From NCBI GenBank assembly GCA_012727745.1, contig JAAYGJ010000282.1, positions 1-7,000 on the forward strand: a stretch of 7,000 nucleotides of DNA. The letters run 5' to 3'. The DNA comes from Clostridia bacterium. GTDB lineage: Bacteria; Bacillota; DSM-521; Neomoorellales; Neomoorellaceae. The position numbers were made by a program, and so were the translations under genes. Below the pieces are notes generated by a model that was given only the letters and a program-made list of their open reading frames with translations, made no database searches and was not told the DNA's origin. This document shows, in pieces, positions 1-6,316 of the stretch (position 1 is the first letter of the stretch; each line of letters begins with the position of its first letter).

Positions 1-384
1 CAAGAGTTTACTAAAATGGCGGCAGCCGGTGTGATTAAGGCTTTGCTGCCTATTATTGATAACCTTGAACGAGCCCTGACAACTGTTGAAATAGAAAAAA
101 ACAATTTTGCAGCCGGGGTAGAAATGATTTTACGGCAGCTAAAGGAAGTACTGGCTGCAGAAGGTTTAGCCCCTATTGAAGCGGTAGGGCAGCCGTTTAA
201 CCCGGAGTTGCATGAAGCAGTTAGCCGGGAAGAGACTGAAGACCAGGAAAAAATAAATCTGGTGCTAGAACAATACCGCCAGGGTTATACTTTACAGGGA
301 AAGTTATTACGTCCCGCTATGGTTAAGGTGGCGGTGGCTGCAGCAACTGAAGACAAGCAAGAAGACATAGAAGGTGGAGAATAG
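1..384 (+). CDS. grpE: Nucleotide exchange factor GrpE, 3' part (5' end outside window)
   Basis: GrpE is the cytoplasmic cofactor that releases ADP from DnaK so that the chaperone can rebind ATP and let go of its substrate. The visible 127 residues are the C-terminal two thirds of the family. They begin inside the dimerising long helix (QEFTKMAAAG, then LLPIIDNLERAL at about 15-26) and run into the beta-wing domain. That domain shows the GrpE signature FNPELHEAVS at 66-75 and VLEQYRQGYTLQGKLLRPAMVKVA at 88-111 (written here only as the key landmarks V88, G95, G100, R104, P105, V108). The reading frame is open from base 1, so the ATG at base 16 is an internal methionine and the real start lies upstream. 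The acidic tail EDIEGGE ends at a TAG that overlaps the ribosome binding site of dnaK 14 bases before its start, which fits co-transcription. Identification is firm; only the N-terminal coiled coil cannot be seen. Confidence 0.96.
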   Translation, partial: QEFTKMAAAGVIKALLPIIDNLERALTTVEIEKNNFAAGVEMILRQLKEVLAAEGLAPIEAVGQPFNPELHEAVSREETEDQEKINLVLEQYRQGYTLQGKLLRPAMVKVAVAAATEDKQEDIEGGE

Positions 385-398
385 GGGGTAGATATTAG

Positions 399-2243
399 AT
401 GGGAAAAGTAATTGGTATTGACTTAGGCACTACCAACTCCTGCGTAGCTGTTATGGAAGGCGGCGAAGCAGTAGTTATACCTAGCGCAGAAGGTGGAAGG
501 ACCACCCCTTCAGTGGTTGCTTTTACTAAAGAGGGCGAAAGAATTGTGGGCCAGGTGGCTAAACGCCAGGCCGTTACCAACCCCGAGCGGACGATTATGT
601 CCATTAAACGGCATATGGGTACCAATTATAAAGTAAAGATAGATAATAAGGAATATACACCACCGGAAATTTCGGCTATGATCTTGCAGAAAATGAAAGC
701 AGATGCCGAAGCCTACCTGGGAGAAAAGGTTACCAAGGCAGTCATTACGGTGCCGGCTTACTTCACTGACAGCCAGCGGCAGGCGACCAAAGATGCCGGT
801 CGTATTGCCGGCCTGGAGGTTTTACGGATTATAAATGAACCGACGGCAGCTTCCCTGGCTTATGGCCTGGATAAGGGTCAGGACCAGACTATCCTTGTTT
901 ATGACCTGGGTGGCGGCACTTTTGACGTTTCGATTTTGGAACTGGGCGAGGGTGTGTTTGAAGTTAAAGCCACCAGCGGTAATAATCGCCTGGGTGGTGA
1001 CGATTTCGATGAGCGAGTGACCCAGTATCTGGTAGATATTTGCCGCCGGGAACACGGGATTGACCTCAGCAAGGACAAAATGGCCATGCAGCGCCTGCGG
1101 GAAGCAGCGGAAAAGGCTAAAATCGAGCTTTCCAGTACGACCAGCACAAATATTAATCTACCTTTTATTTCGGCTACACCCAGCGGACCCATTCACCTCG
1201 ATGTAAACCTTACCCGGGCCAAGTTTGAAGAACTTATCGCCGATCTGGTTGATAAGACGATCGAGCCAGCCCGCCGGGCCCTTGCCGATGCCGGTTTGGA
1301 GCCTAAAGATATTGACAAAGTATTATTGGTAGGCGGCTCAACCAGGGTGCCCCTGGTACAGGAAACGGTGCGTAAACTTCTGGGGAAAGAGCCGCACAAA
1401 GGTATCAACCCGGATGAATGCGTGGCCCTGGGGGCAGCCATTCAGGCCGGTGTCCTGGCCGGTGAGGTAAAAGATGTATTGCTGTTAGATGTTACCCCTC
1501 TGTCACTAGGGATAGAAACTCTCGGCGGGGTAATGACCCGCCTGATTGAGCGTAATACTACTATTCCAACTTCTAAGAGCCAGATTTTCTCGACGGCGGC
1601 TGATAACCAGACTACAGTGGAAATCCACGTGCTCCAGGGAGAACGGACTATGGCTGCCGATAATAAAACCCTGGGCCGTTTCCAACTTACAGGCATACCG
1701 CCGGCGCCGCGGGGTGTTCCCCAGATTGAAGTCAAGTTTGACATTGACGCCAACGGCATTGTCCATGTGTCGGCTAAAGACCTGGGCACCGGCAAGCAGC
1801 AGGATATTACCATTACTTCCTCCAGCGGTTTGTCGGAAGAAGAAATCGAGCGCATGATCAAAGAGGCAGAAAGCGCTGCCGAGGCTGACCGTAAGCGCAA
1901 AGAAGAAGTAGAAACTATAAACCAGGCCGATTCCTTGATTTACCAGACAGAACGCACCCTAAAAGAGTTCAAAGATAAGGCTGACCCGGCCGAGCTTGAA
2001 GCCATTGAAAAGGCGAAAAAAGAACTGCAGGATGTGCTGGCCAGCAAAGATATTGAGCAGATTAAAGCCAAGCAGGAAAAACTCTCTCAGGCGCTCTATA
2101 GTCTGACCACTAAAATGTATCAGCAGGCAGGTGCTCAAGCTCAGGGCCAGGCACAGGAAGGGGCCACCGCCGGCGGAAGCGGTGCGGATGGCAACACCTA
2201 TGAGGCTGACTACAAAGTTGTAGATGAAGACAAAAAAGAGTAG
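399..2243 (+). CDS. dnaK: Chaperone protein DnaK (Hsp70)
   Basis: This is the ATP-dependent Hsp70 chaperone of the cytoplasm, which binds exposed hydrophobic peptides in a cycle driven by DnaJ and GrpE. The 614 residues show the full domain order. The nucleotide-binding domain (about 1-357) has the phosphate-1 loop GIDLGTTNSCVAV at 6-18, catalytic-type Lys70, NEPTAASLAYG at 146-156, phosphate-2 loop DLGGGTFDVSIL at 169-180 and adenosine motif LVGGSTRVP at 310-318. The conserved linker DVLLLDVTP at 359-367 follows, then the beta substrate-binding domain and a charged helical lid from about 480. The tail is rich in Gly, Ala and Gln and ends in YEADYKVVDEDKKE. It is about 24 residues shorter than the E. 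coli protein. The gap lies between Lys70 and Glu147 (Glu171 in E. coli), which is the known Gram-positive DnaK deletion. The start is supported by AGGGGG at 383-388, ten bases upstream and overlapping the grpE stop. All key residues appear intact. Confidence 0.99.
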   Translation: MGKVIGIDLGTTNSCVAVMEGGEAVVIPSAEGGRTTPSVVAFTKEGERIVGQVAKRQAVTNPERTIMSIKRHMGTNYKVKIDNKEYTPPEISAMILQKMKADAEAYLGEKVTKAVITVPAYFTDSQRQATKDAGRIAGLEVLRIINEPTAASLAYGLDKGQDQTILVYDLGGGTFDVSILELGEGVFEVKATSGNNRLGGDDFDERVTQYLVDICRREHGIDLSKDKMAMQRLREAAEKAKIELSSTTSTNINLPFISATPSGPIHLDVNLTRAKFEELIADLVDKTIEPARRALADAGLEPKDIDKVLLVGGSTRVPLVQETVRKLLGKEPHKGINPDECVALGAAIQAGVLAGEVKDVLLLDVTPLSLGIETLGGVMTRLIERNTTIPTSKSQIFSTAADNQTTVEIHVLQGERTMAADNKTLGRFQLTGIPPAPRGVPQIEVKFDIDANGIVHVSAKDLGTGKQQDITITSSSGLSEEEIERMIKEAESAAEADRKRKEEVETINQADSLIYQTERTLKEFKDKADPAELEAIEKAKKELQDVLASKDIEQIKAKQEKLSQALYSLTTKMYQQAGAQAQGQAQEGATAGGSGADGNTYEADYKVVDEDKKE

Positions 2244-2245
2244 TC

Positions 2246-2250
2246 GGTGA
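2246..2250 (+). promoter_or_regulatory. Ribosome binding site deciding the dnaJ start
   Basis: GGTGA lies 3 bases before the first of two adjacent ATG codons (2254) and 6 bases before the second (2257). The second is better spaced and gives the usual MAKRDYYEVLG N-terminus of DnaJ. The site is only moderately strong, and translation may depend partly on ribosomes finishing dnaK three bases upstream. Confidence 0.6.
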
Positions 2251-2256
2251 AATATG

Positions 2257-3393
2257 ATGGCAAAACGTGATTATTATGAGGTCCTGGGGATTTCCCGTGA
2301 AGCTTCGGAACAGGAGATCAAGAAGGCTTACCGCAGGCTGGCACGGAAATACCATCCTGACGTAAATCCAGGCAATAAAGAGGCCGAGGAAAAATTCAAG
2401 GAGATCCAGGAAGCTTACGAGGTCTTAAGCGACAGCGAAAAACGGGCCCGTTATGACCGCTTTGGCCACGCTGGCATGGACAACGGCGGGGCTGGCGGCT
2501 TTGGCGGGATGGGGGCCGACTTTGGCAATTTTGGCGATATTTTCGACATGTTTTTTGGCGGCGGTTTTGGTGGTGGCAGCCGCCGCCAGGGGCCTCAGCG
2601 TGGCGCTGATTTGCGTCTGGATTTAGAGATTTCATTTGAAGAAGCAGCCTTTGGCACCGAAAAAGAAATCGGTGTTCCCCGTCAGGAGAGATGTGACACC
2701 TGCGGGGGCAGCGGTGCGGCGCCCGGTACCGGGCCGAAGCAATGTCCTGTCTGCCACGGGACCGGGCAGGTACGCTTCACCCAGAACACGCCGCTGGGCC
2801 ACTTTCAGACGGTGCGTACCTGCCACCGCTGTCACGGCCAGGGAACTATTATTGAGATACCCTGTTCAGCCTGTCGCGGTAGCGGCGTTGTCCAGCGTAC
2901 GCGCAAGATTAAGGTTAAAATTCCGCCAGGGGTGGATACGGGTTCCCGTTTGCGCTTAAGCGGCGAAGGAGAGAGCGGTGTCCGAGGCGGACCGCCAGGG
3001 GATCTTTATATCTATTTTAACGTCCGGCCCCATAAGTTTTTCCGCCGCGAGGGCTATGATGTGGTGTGCGAACTTCCCCTGACAATGGTACAGGCGGCGC
3101 TGGGCGATCGAGTGCAGGTAGCTACCCTGGATGGTAAGGTGGAGTTAAACATTCCCCCGGGGACGCAAAGCGGCTCTACTTTCAGGATAAAGGGGAAAGG
3201 TATCCCCCGCTTAAACGGCATTGGCCGGGGCGACCAGCATGTCCGCGTTATAGTTGAGGTCCCAGTTAACCTTACAGAAAGGCAAAAAGAGTTGTTGCGG
3301 GAATTTGGTCGCTTATATGGTAGCGAACCTAAAGGAGCCAAAGAACAGGAAAAGGGTTTTTTTAGAAAAGTAAAGGATGCCTTTATGGGCTAG
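2257..3393 (+). CDS. dnaJ: Chaperone protein DnaJ (type I Hsp40)
   Basis: DnaJ captures unfolded proteins and stimulates ATP hydrolysis by DnaK. Numbering here counts from the ATG at 2254; the adjacent ATG at 2257 is preferred, giving 378 residues, normal for the family. Domains run as in a canonical type I protein. The J domain (about 5-70) has the essential HPD at 34-36. A Gly/Phe-rich segment spans about 78-110. The zinc-binding domain has four intact CxxCxGxG repeats: CDTCGGSG at 147, CPVCHGTG at 164, CHRCHGQG at 190 and CSACRGSG at 204. Two C-terminal beta domains follow, with typical IPPG turns, and then the family tail KGFFRKVKDAF. All eight zinc cysteines are present. The gene starts 13 bases after dnaK, and its TAG stop overlaps the ribosome binding site of the next gene, so it sits in one operon with both neighbours. 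Confidence 0.98.
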   Translation: MAKRDYYEVLGISREASEQEIKKAYRRLARKYHPDVNPGNKEAEEKFKEIQEAYEVLSDSEKRARYDRFGHAGMDNGGAGGFGGMGADFGNFGDIFDMFFGGGFGGGSRRQGPQRGADLRLDLEISFEEAAFGTEKEIGVPRQERCDTCGGSGAAPGTGPKQCPVCHGTGQVRFTQNTPLGHFQTVRTCHRCHGQGTIIEIPCSACRGSGVVQRTRKIKVKIPPGVDTGSRLRLSGEGESGVRGGPPGDLYIYFNVRPHKFFRREGYDVVCELPLTMVQAALGDRVQVATLDGKVELNIPPGTQSGSTFRIKGKGIPRLNGIGRGDQHVRVIVEVPVNLTERQKELLREFGRLYGSEPKGAKEQEKGFFRKVKDAFMG

Positions 3394-3399
3394 GAGGTG
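3392..3399 (+). promoter_or_regulatory. Strong ribosome binding site for rsmE, overlapping the dnaJ stop
   Basis: AGGAGGTG is a near-perfect complement to the 3' end of 16S rRNA and ends 7 bases before the ATG at 3407. It settles the start of rsmE there rather than at the in-frame ATG at 3377, which lies inside dnaJ and has no comparable site. The first bases overlap the dnaJ TAG (3391-3393), an arrangement that favours translational coupling. Confidence 0.85.
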
Positions 3400-3406
3400 T
3401 GCCGTA

Positions 3407-4141
3407 ATGGTCCACCATTTTTTTCTTCCTGAAATAATAAATCCCGACAAGGAAGTTAACCTGACCGGGAGGAATGCCCATCATGCCGCCAATGTCCTGC
3501 GCCTACGTGTCGGTGACAGGGTGACTGTGGCTGATAGCAGCGGTCAGGGTTACCTGGCCACAATTAGAAGCCTGGCCAGGGATAGAGTGGCCATTACAAT
3601 TGAAGCCACTGTGGCCAGCCCTGAACCCCGCATTGAGGTAAGCCTGTACCAGGGCTGGCCCAAAGGCAATAAACTCGATTTAATTATTGAAAAATCTACA
3701 GAACTGGGGATAGCTCGTATTGAAGTATTGCTAACTGAACGCTCTATTCCCCGGCCGGCGCCCAATGCTTTAGAACGGCGGCGGCAGCGCTGGCAGCAGA
3801 AAGCTCTGGCAGCGGCGCAGCAAAGCCGCCGCCACTTTATACCGCCGGTAAACGGCCCCTCCGAGTTGCCGGCGGCTCTGGCTGCAATCAGGCCAGGTAC
3901 CTTGCTGCTGGTGCCGTGGGAAGAAGAGCACAGTATAGGCCTTAAAGCGGTGCTGGAGAAAGCGACTGCCAGTCGGCTGGCGGTTTTAATAGGCCCTGAA
4001 GGGGGTTTGAGCCCGGCAGAGATAGCCTTAATCCGTGAACGTGGCGGCATACCGGTAACCCTGGGGCCGCGCATCCTGCGGACGGAAACAGCCGGGCTGG
4101 CCTGCCTGGCTGCTATTATGTACGCTTTTGGTGAAATGTGA
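3407..4141 (+). CDS. rsmE: 16S rRNA (uracil-1498-N3)-methyltransferase RsmE
   Basis: RsmE methylates N3 of U1498 (E. coli numbering) in helix 44 of 16S rRNA, using S-adenosylmethionine, on the assembled 30S subunit. The 244-residue product has the N-terminal PUA-like RNA-binding segment (FFLPE near 5-9, GRNAHHAANVLRLRVGD at 21-37). The SPOUT methyltransferase domain carries the family blocks QGWPKGNKLDLIIEKSTELG (82-101), AAAQQSRR (135-142), LIGPEGGLSPAE (194-205) and LGPRILRTETAG (219-230); the last two build the knotted cofactor pocket. Length is typical. An in-frame ATG 30 bases upstream would add ten residues and overlap dnaJ, but the strong AGGAGG supports the start used here. It sits between dnaJ and mtaB in a chaperone/RNA-modification operon. 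In many relatives prmA lies between dnaJ and this gene; here it does not. Confidence 0.95.
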   Translation: MVHHFFLPEIINPDKEVNLTGRNAHHAANVLRLRVGDRVTVADSSGQGYLATIRSLARDRVAITIEATVASPEPRIEVSLYQGWPKGNKLDLIIEKSTELGIARIEVLLTERSIPRPAPNALERRRQRWQQKALAAAQQSRRHFIPPVNGPSELPAALAAIRPGTLLLVPWEEEHSIGLKAVLEKATASRLAVLIGPEGGLSPAEIALIRERGGIPVTLGPRILRTETAGLACLAAIMYAFGEM

Positions 4142-4151
4142 AGTAAGAGTT

Positions 4152-4179
4152 GGAGGTGAGCGTTAGTCATGACCTCACC
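4152..4179 (+). promoter_or_regulatory. mtaB ribosome binding site with possible start-site hairpin
   Basis: GGAGGTGA at 4152-4159 is nine bases before the mtaB ATG and is a strong ribosome binding site. Part of it can pair with the first codons: GGTGAG at 4155-4160 is the exact reverse complement of CTCACC at 4174-4179. This leaves a 13-base loop that contains the ATG. A shifted alternative pairs GAGGT with ACCTC. The site itself is certain; the hairpin is short and its regulatory role is only a possibility. Confidence 0.55.
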
Positions 4180-5482
4180 CCGGGTTGCCCTGGCAAGCCT
4201 GGGCTGTAAAGTTAACCAGAATGAACTGGAAGCAATTAAACATCTCTTTTTAGGGGAAGGGTACCAGGTGGTCCCTTTCCCTCAGGAGGCAGATGTATAC
4301 GTAATCCATACCTGTACTGTGACCCATGTCAGTGACAGCAAATCGCGGAAGCTTATTCGCCGGGCTGTCCGGGCCAATCCTGAAGCGGTGGTGGCAGTTA
4401 CCGGTTGTTATGCTCAGGTGGCTCCCGGAGAAGTGCTGGCAATACCCGGGGTCCACATTGTGATTGGTACCCGGGAGCGGCACCGCTTGCCGGAGTTAGT
4501 TAGACGCGCCCGGGAAGGTAAAGCACCGCTCAACCTGGTCCAGGAGCACGAAGCCGGGGAAGCTTTTGAGGAACTGCCGGTTGTGGAACTGAGCCGGGCC
4601 AGGGCTTTTTTAAAGATTCAGGAGGGTTGCCGCGAGATTTGTACTTACTGCATCGTCCCTTATGCCCGGGGACCGTTGCGCAGCCGCCGCCCGGAGCAGG
4701 CTCTGGCCGAAGTAAAGCGCCTGGTCGAGGCCGGTTACCAGGAGATTGTTCTTGCCGGGGTTCATACTGGTGCTTATGGCCAGGATTTACCTGAAAAAGT
4801 AACCCTGGCCGGGCTGCTCGAGCTAATGATAAAGGTGCACGGACTGAAGCGTTTACGTCTCAGTTCGATTGACCCCCTGGATTTCACACCGGAACTAAAA
4901 GCAATATTGGCGGAGGAAGTTATTTGTCCCCATTTTCATATCCCCCTCCAAAGTGGGGATAACAGTATTCTCGAGGCAATGGGCCGCCGTTATACTGCTA
5001 GTTATTTTCTGGAACTAGTTGCTGATCTCCGTTCCCGCCGGCCCCGGGCAGCTTTCACCAGCGATGTGATGGTCGGCTTTCCGGGGGAGAAGGAACACCA
5101 CTTTGAAAATACGGTGGCTACTGTCAAGGCAGCTGCCCTGGCAGGTATTCATGTTTTTCCCTATTCACCCCGGCGCGGCACCCCGGCAGCAACAATGCCG
5201 GAGCAGGTGCCGCCGGAAATAAAAAAGCAGCGGGAAGCCAGTTTGCTGCAGCTGGGGCGTAAGCTTGCTGACAGTTATGCCCGGCAGTTTTTAGGGGAGA
5301 CTCTCGAAGTCCTGGTGGAAAGGCCCTTGAACAGTGCGGCCGGCGTTTTTACCGGCCATACCTCTAATTATCTGGCTGTTGCTTTTGCTGCCGATACAGA
5401 TCTGAGCGGTCAGCTGCTGCCGGTAAAACTGTTGGAGTTAAAGAAAAGCTTCATTTGGGGTAAAATAGAAAAAGATGTGTAA
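4169..5482 (+). CDS. mtaB: tRNA (N6-threonylcarbamoyladenosine37-C2)-methylthiotransferase MtaB
   Basis: MtaB is a radical-SAM enzyme with two iron-sulfur clusters that converts t6A37 to ms2t6A37 in ANN-decoding tRNAs such as tRNA-Lys(UUU). The 437-residue product has the N-terminal methylthiotransferase domain with its three auxiliary-cluster cysteines at C13 (LGCKVNQNE), C49 (HTCTVT) and C80 (TGCYAQ). The radical-SAM cluster motif CREICTYC follows at 154-161 (C154, C158, C161). Downstream are RLSSIDPLDF at 230-239, HIPLQSGDN at 257-265 and VGFPGE at 302-307. The C-terminal part (about 375-437) matches the position of a TRAM RNA-binding domain. The LGCKVNQ opening distinguishes the MtaB branch from MiaB and RimO, so the assignment to MtaB is good but rests on subfamily motifs. 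It starts 27 bases after rsmE and is presumably co-transcribed. Confidence 0.92.
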   Translation: MTSPRVALASLGCKVNQNELEAIKHLFLGEGYQVVPFPQEADVYVIHTCTVTHVSDSKSRKLIRRAVRANPEAVVAVTGCYAQVAPGEVLAIPGVHIVIGTRERHRLPELVRRAREGKAPLNLVQEHEAGEAFEELPVVELSRARAFLKIQEGCREICTYCIVPYARGPLRSRRPEQALAEVKRLVEAGYQEIVLAGVHTGAYGQDLPEKVTLAGLLELMIKVHGLKRLRLSSIDPLDFTPELKAILAEEVICPHFHIPLQSGDNSILEAMGRRYTASYFLELVADLRSRRPRAAFTSDVMVGFPGEKEHHFENTVATVKAAALAGIHVFPYSPRRGTPAATMPEQVPPEIKKQREASLLQLGRKLADSYARQFLGETLEVLVERPLNSAAGVFTGHTSNYLAVAFAADTDLSGQLLPVKLLELKKSFIWGKIEKDV

Positions 5483-5550
5483 GGTCCGGCAGGAAATTTG
5501 CCCGGTTTCTAGAATAAGTTACTTAATAAAGTAGAAGGGGAGTAGAATAA
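5483..5550. other. Intergenic gap between mtaB and hit
   Basis: This 68-base AT-rich gap is longer than the others upstream of it. It contains a weak imperfect inverted repeat near 5485-5505 (CCGGCA against TGCCCGG) without a following T-run, so I do not call a terminator. I see no convincing promoter; TTGCCC near 5498 lacks a well-placed -10 box. The hit ribosome binding site lies at the downstream end. Confidence 0.5.
5536..5542 (+). promoter_or_regulatory. Ribosome binding site supporting the TTG start of hit
   Basis: AGGGGAG ends eight bases before TTG at 5551. No ATG or GTG in this frame is better placed, and initiation here gives the family's usual N-terminus ahead of the CxxC motif, so the rare start codon is well supported. 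Confidence 0.75.
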
Positions 5551-5895
5551 TTGGCCAAAGACTGTCTCTTTTGTAAAATAGCTGCTGGCGAAGCCCCTGC
5601 CGAGGTAGTTTACCAGGATGAATGGGTAGTAGCTTTTAAAGACATCAAACCGGTGGCACCAGTCCATATTGTAATTATCCCCAGAAAACATATTCCCGAT
5701 TTGACTGCTATTACTGCTGCGGATACAGAATTGCTGGGACGCATTCACCTGGCAGCAGTGGAGGTTGCCCGGCAATTGGGCTTGAGCGAACGGGGCTTTC
5801 GCCTGGTGAACAACTGTAAAGACGAAGGGGGACAGGTTATCTACCACCTTCATTTTCACCTCATCGGCGGTCGCCAGCTGCGTATCCTGGGTTGA
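5551..5895 (+). CDS. HIT-family nucleotide phosphohydrolase (HinT-like)
   Basis: The product is a 114-residue histidine-triad protein of the HINT branch. Characterised members hydrolyse purine nucleoside phosphoramidates and related AMP-linked compounds in the cytoplasm; the natural substrate in bacteria is uncertain. The triad H99-L-H101-F-H103-L lies in GGQVIYHLHFHLIGGRQ (94-109 region), with the nucleophile expected at H101. The N-terminal CLFC (C5, C8) matches the zinc-binding pair found in many HINT proteins, and H47 in PRKHIPD is a likely third ligand. NNCKDEGGQ near 87-95 is also typical. Length is normal. Translation is inferred from TTG, which has a good upstream ribosome binding site. 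In related Firmicutes a gene of this type commonly follows mtaB. Its stop codon lies inside the promoter of rpsU. Confidence 0.95.
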   Translation: MAKDCLFCKIAAGEAPAEVVYQDEWVVAFKDIKPVAPVHIVIIPRKHIPDLTAITAADTELLGRIHLAAVEVARQLGLSERGFRLVNNCKDEGGQVIYHLHFHLIGGRQLRILG

Positions 5896-5920
5896 CGCTA
5901 AAATAAGGATAGATTATAAT
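5892..5920 (+). promoter_or_regulatory. Sigma-A type promoter of rpsU
   Basis: TTGACG at 5892-5897 and a perfect TATAAT at 5915-5920 are separated by exactly 17 bases. This is one mismatch from the housekeeping consensus. The -35 box overlaps the stop codon of hit (5893-5895). Transcription should start near 5927, giving a leader of about 56 bases before rpsU. No terminator lies between hit and this site, so rpsU may also receive read-through from the chaperone operon. Confidence 0.88.
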
Positions 5921-5926
5921 TAGGGT

Positions 5927-5982
5927 CGTGCATGTTTGCCGAAGCAGCACTCACCGGGTTACACGGGGGGAGGGAAGAAAGT
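5927..5982 (+). promoter_or_regulatory. 5' leader of rpsU with possible stem-loop
   Basis: Beginning at the predicted transcript start, GTGC (5928-5931) can pair with GCAC (5947-5950). Inside it TGC (5937-5939) can pair with GCA (5944-5946) around a CGAA loop, leaving ATGTT bulged. This makes a two-part 7-pair hairpin at the 5' end of the mRNA. Further down, a purine-rich ribosome binding site (GGGAGG at 5968-5973) is nine bases before the rpsU ATG and appears unpaired. A structural or regulatory role is inferred, not shown. Confidence 0.4.
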
Positions 5983-6159
5983 ATGAGCGAGGTCAGGGTT
6001 GGTAAGAATGAATCCCTGGATGCAGCCCTTAGGAGATTTAAACGGGTGTGTCAGAAAGCAGGAGTTCTTGCCGAAGTCCGTAAACGAGAACACTACGAAA
6101 AGCCGAGTGTAAAACGCAAGAAAAAATCAGAAGCGGCCCGCAAGCGTCGTTGGAGATAA
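5983..6159 (+). CDS. rpsU: 30S ribosomal protein S21
   Basis: S21 is a small, late-joining protein of the 30S subunit that sits near the 3' end of 16S rRNA and helps initiation. The 58-residue product has the usual family length and layout: MSEVRVGKNESLDAALRRFKR at the start (read as motif VGKNE at 6-10 and LRRFKR at 17-22), the conserved REHYEKPS near 36-43 and a very basic tail KKKSEAARKRRWR. An in-frame ATG at 5932 would add 17 residues (MFAEAALTGL and onward) unlike any S21. It lies about five bases after the expected transcript start without a ribosome binding site, so the start at 5983 with GGGAGG is preferred. The gene has its own promoter upstream and a strong terminator downstream. 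It can therefore be expressed as a single-gene unit apart from the heat-shock operon. Confidence 0.97.
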   Translation: MSEVRVGKNESLDAALRRFKRVCQKAGVLAEVRKREHYEKPSVKRKKKSEAARKRRWR

Positions 6160-6236
6160 ATAAAAAAGATTCACTTCCCTCTTTCTTGATGATAATAATT
6201 TACCCGGTGAATAATGGCTGGTTAAATTTAAACTAC

Positions 6237-6268
6237 AAAAGCCTGGTCATAAGAGACCAGGCTTTTTT
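6237..6268 (+). terminator. Rho-independent terminator after rpsU
   Basis: The perfect 8-base stem GCCTGGTC (6241-6248) and GACCAGGC (6255-6262) encloses the loop ATAAGA and is followed by six T residues (6263-6268). AAAA at 6237-6240 can extend the stem into the T-run. It lies 77 bases after the rpsU stop and separates rpsU from the sporulation genes. Confidence 0.95.
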
Positions 6269-6292
6269 GCGGTCTTTTTTTATTCAATGGCG

Positions 6293-6300
6293 CATAAAGT
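6293..6300 (+). promoter_or_regulatory. Possible sporulation sigma-E -10 element upstream of yqfC
   Basis: CATAAAGT resembles the mother-cell sigma-E -10 consensus CATANNNT and would place the transcript start almost at the yqfC ribosome binding site. No good -35 box is visible upstream, only a T-rich stretch. The B. subtilis yqfC and yqfD genes are known sigma-E targets, and the terminator upstream means that some promoter is needed here. The exact site is tentative. Confidence 0.25.
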
Positions 6301-6306
6301 TAAGGC

Positions 6307-6316
6307 AGGAGGGGGG
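6307..6316 (+). promoter_or_regulatory. Ribosome binding site deciding the yqfC start
   Basis: AGGAGGGGGG contains a near-perfect Shine-Dalgarno core ending about eight bases before ATG 6321. It selects this start over the upstream in-frame codons, which would place the reading frame across the rpsU terminator. Confidence 0.8.

Noticed and set aside
899..1900. Several long minus-strand open frames opposite dnaK
   Set aside because: Long antisense frames are common opposite highly expressed GC-biased genes; none has a recognisable motif, and dnaK is certain.
3550..4170. A 206-codon open frame on the minus strand opposite rsmE
   Set aside because: It lies wholly antisense to a well-supported gene, has no recognisable domain, and its composition mirrors the codon bias of rsmE.
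4939..4961. Perfect 7-base inverted repeat TATCCCC/GGGGATA inside mtaB
   Set aside because: It encodes the conserved HIPLQSGDN motif, so codon choice over fixed residues explains it, and there is no T-run after it.
5485..5505. Imperfect inverted repeat after mtaB as a terminator
   Set aside because: The stem has a bulge and only about six pairs, and no T-run follows.
5932..5982. Longer S21 beginning at ATG 5932
   Set aside because: This start is only about five bases after the predicted transcript start, lacks a ribosome binding site, and adds residues not found in the 58-residue family.
6186..6215. Promoter-like TTGATG and AATAAT with an 18-base spacer after rpsU
   Set aside because: The match is weak, the sequence is AT-rich by nature, and any transcript would meet the strong terminator 20-50 bases later.
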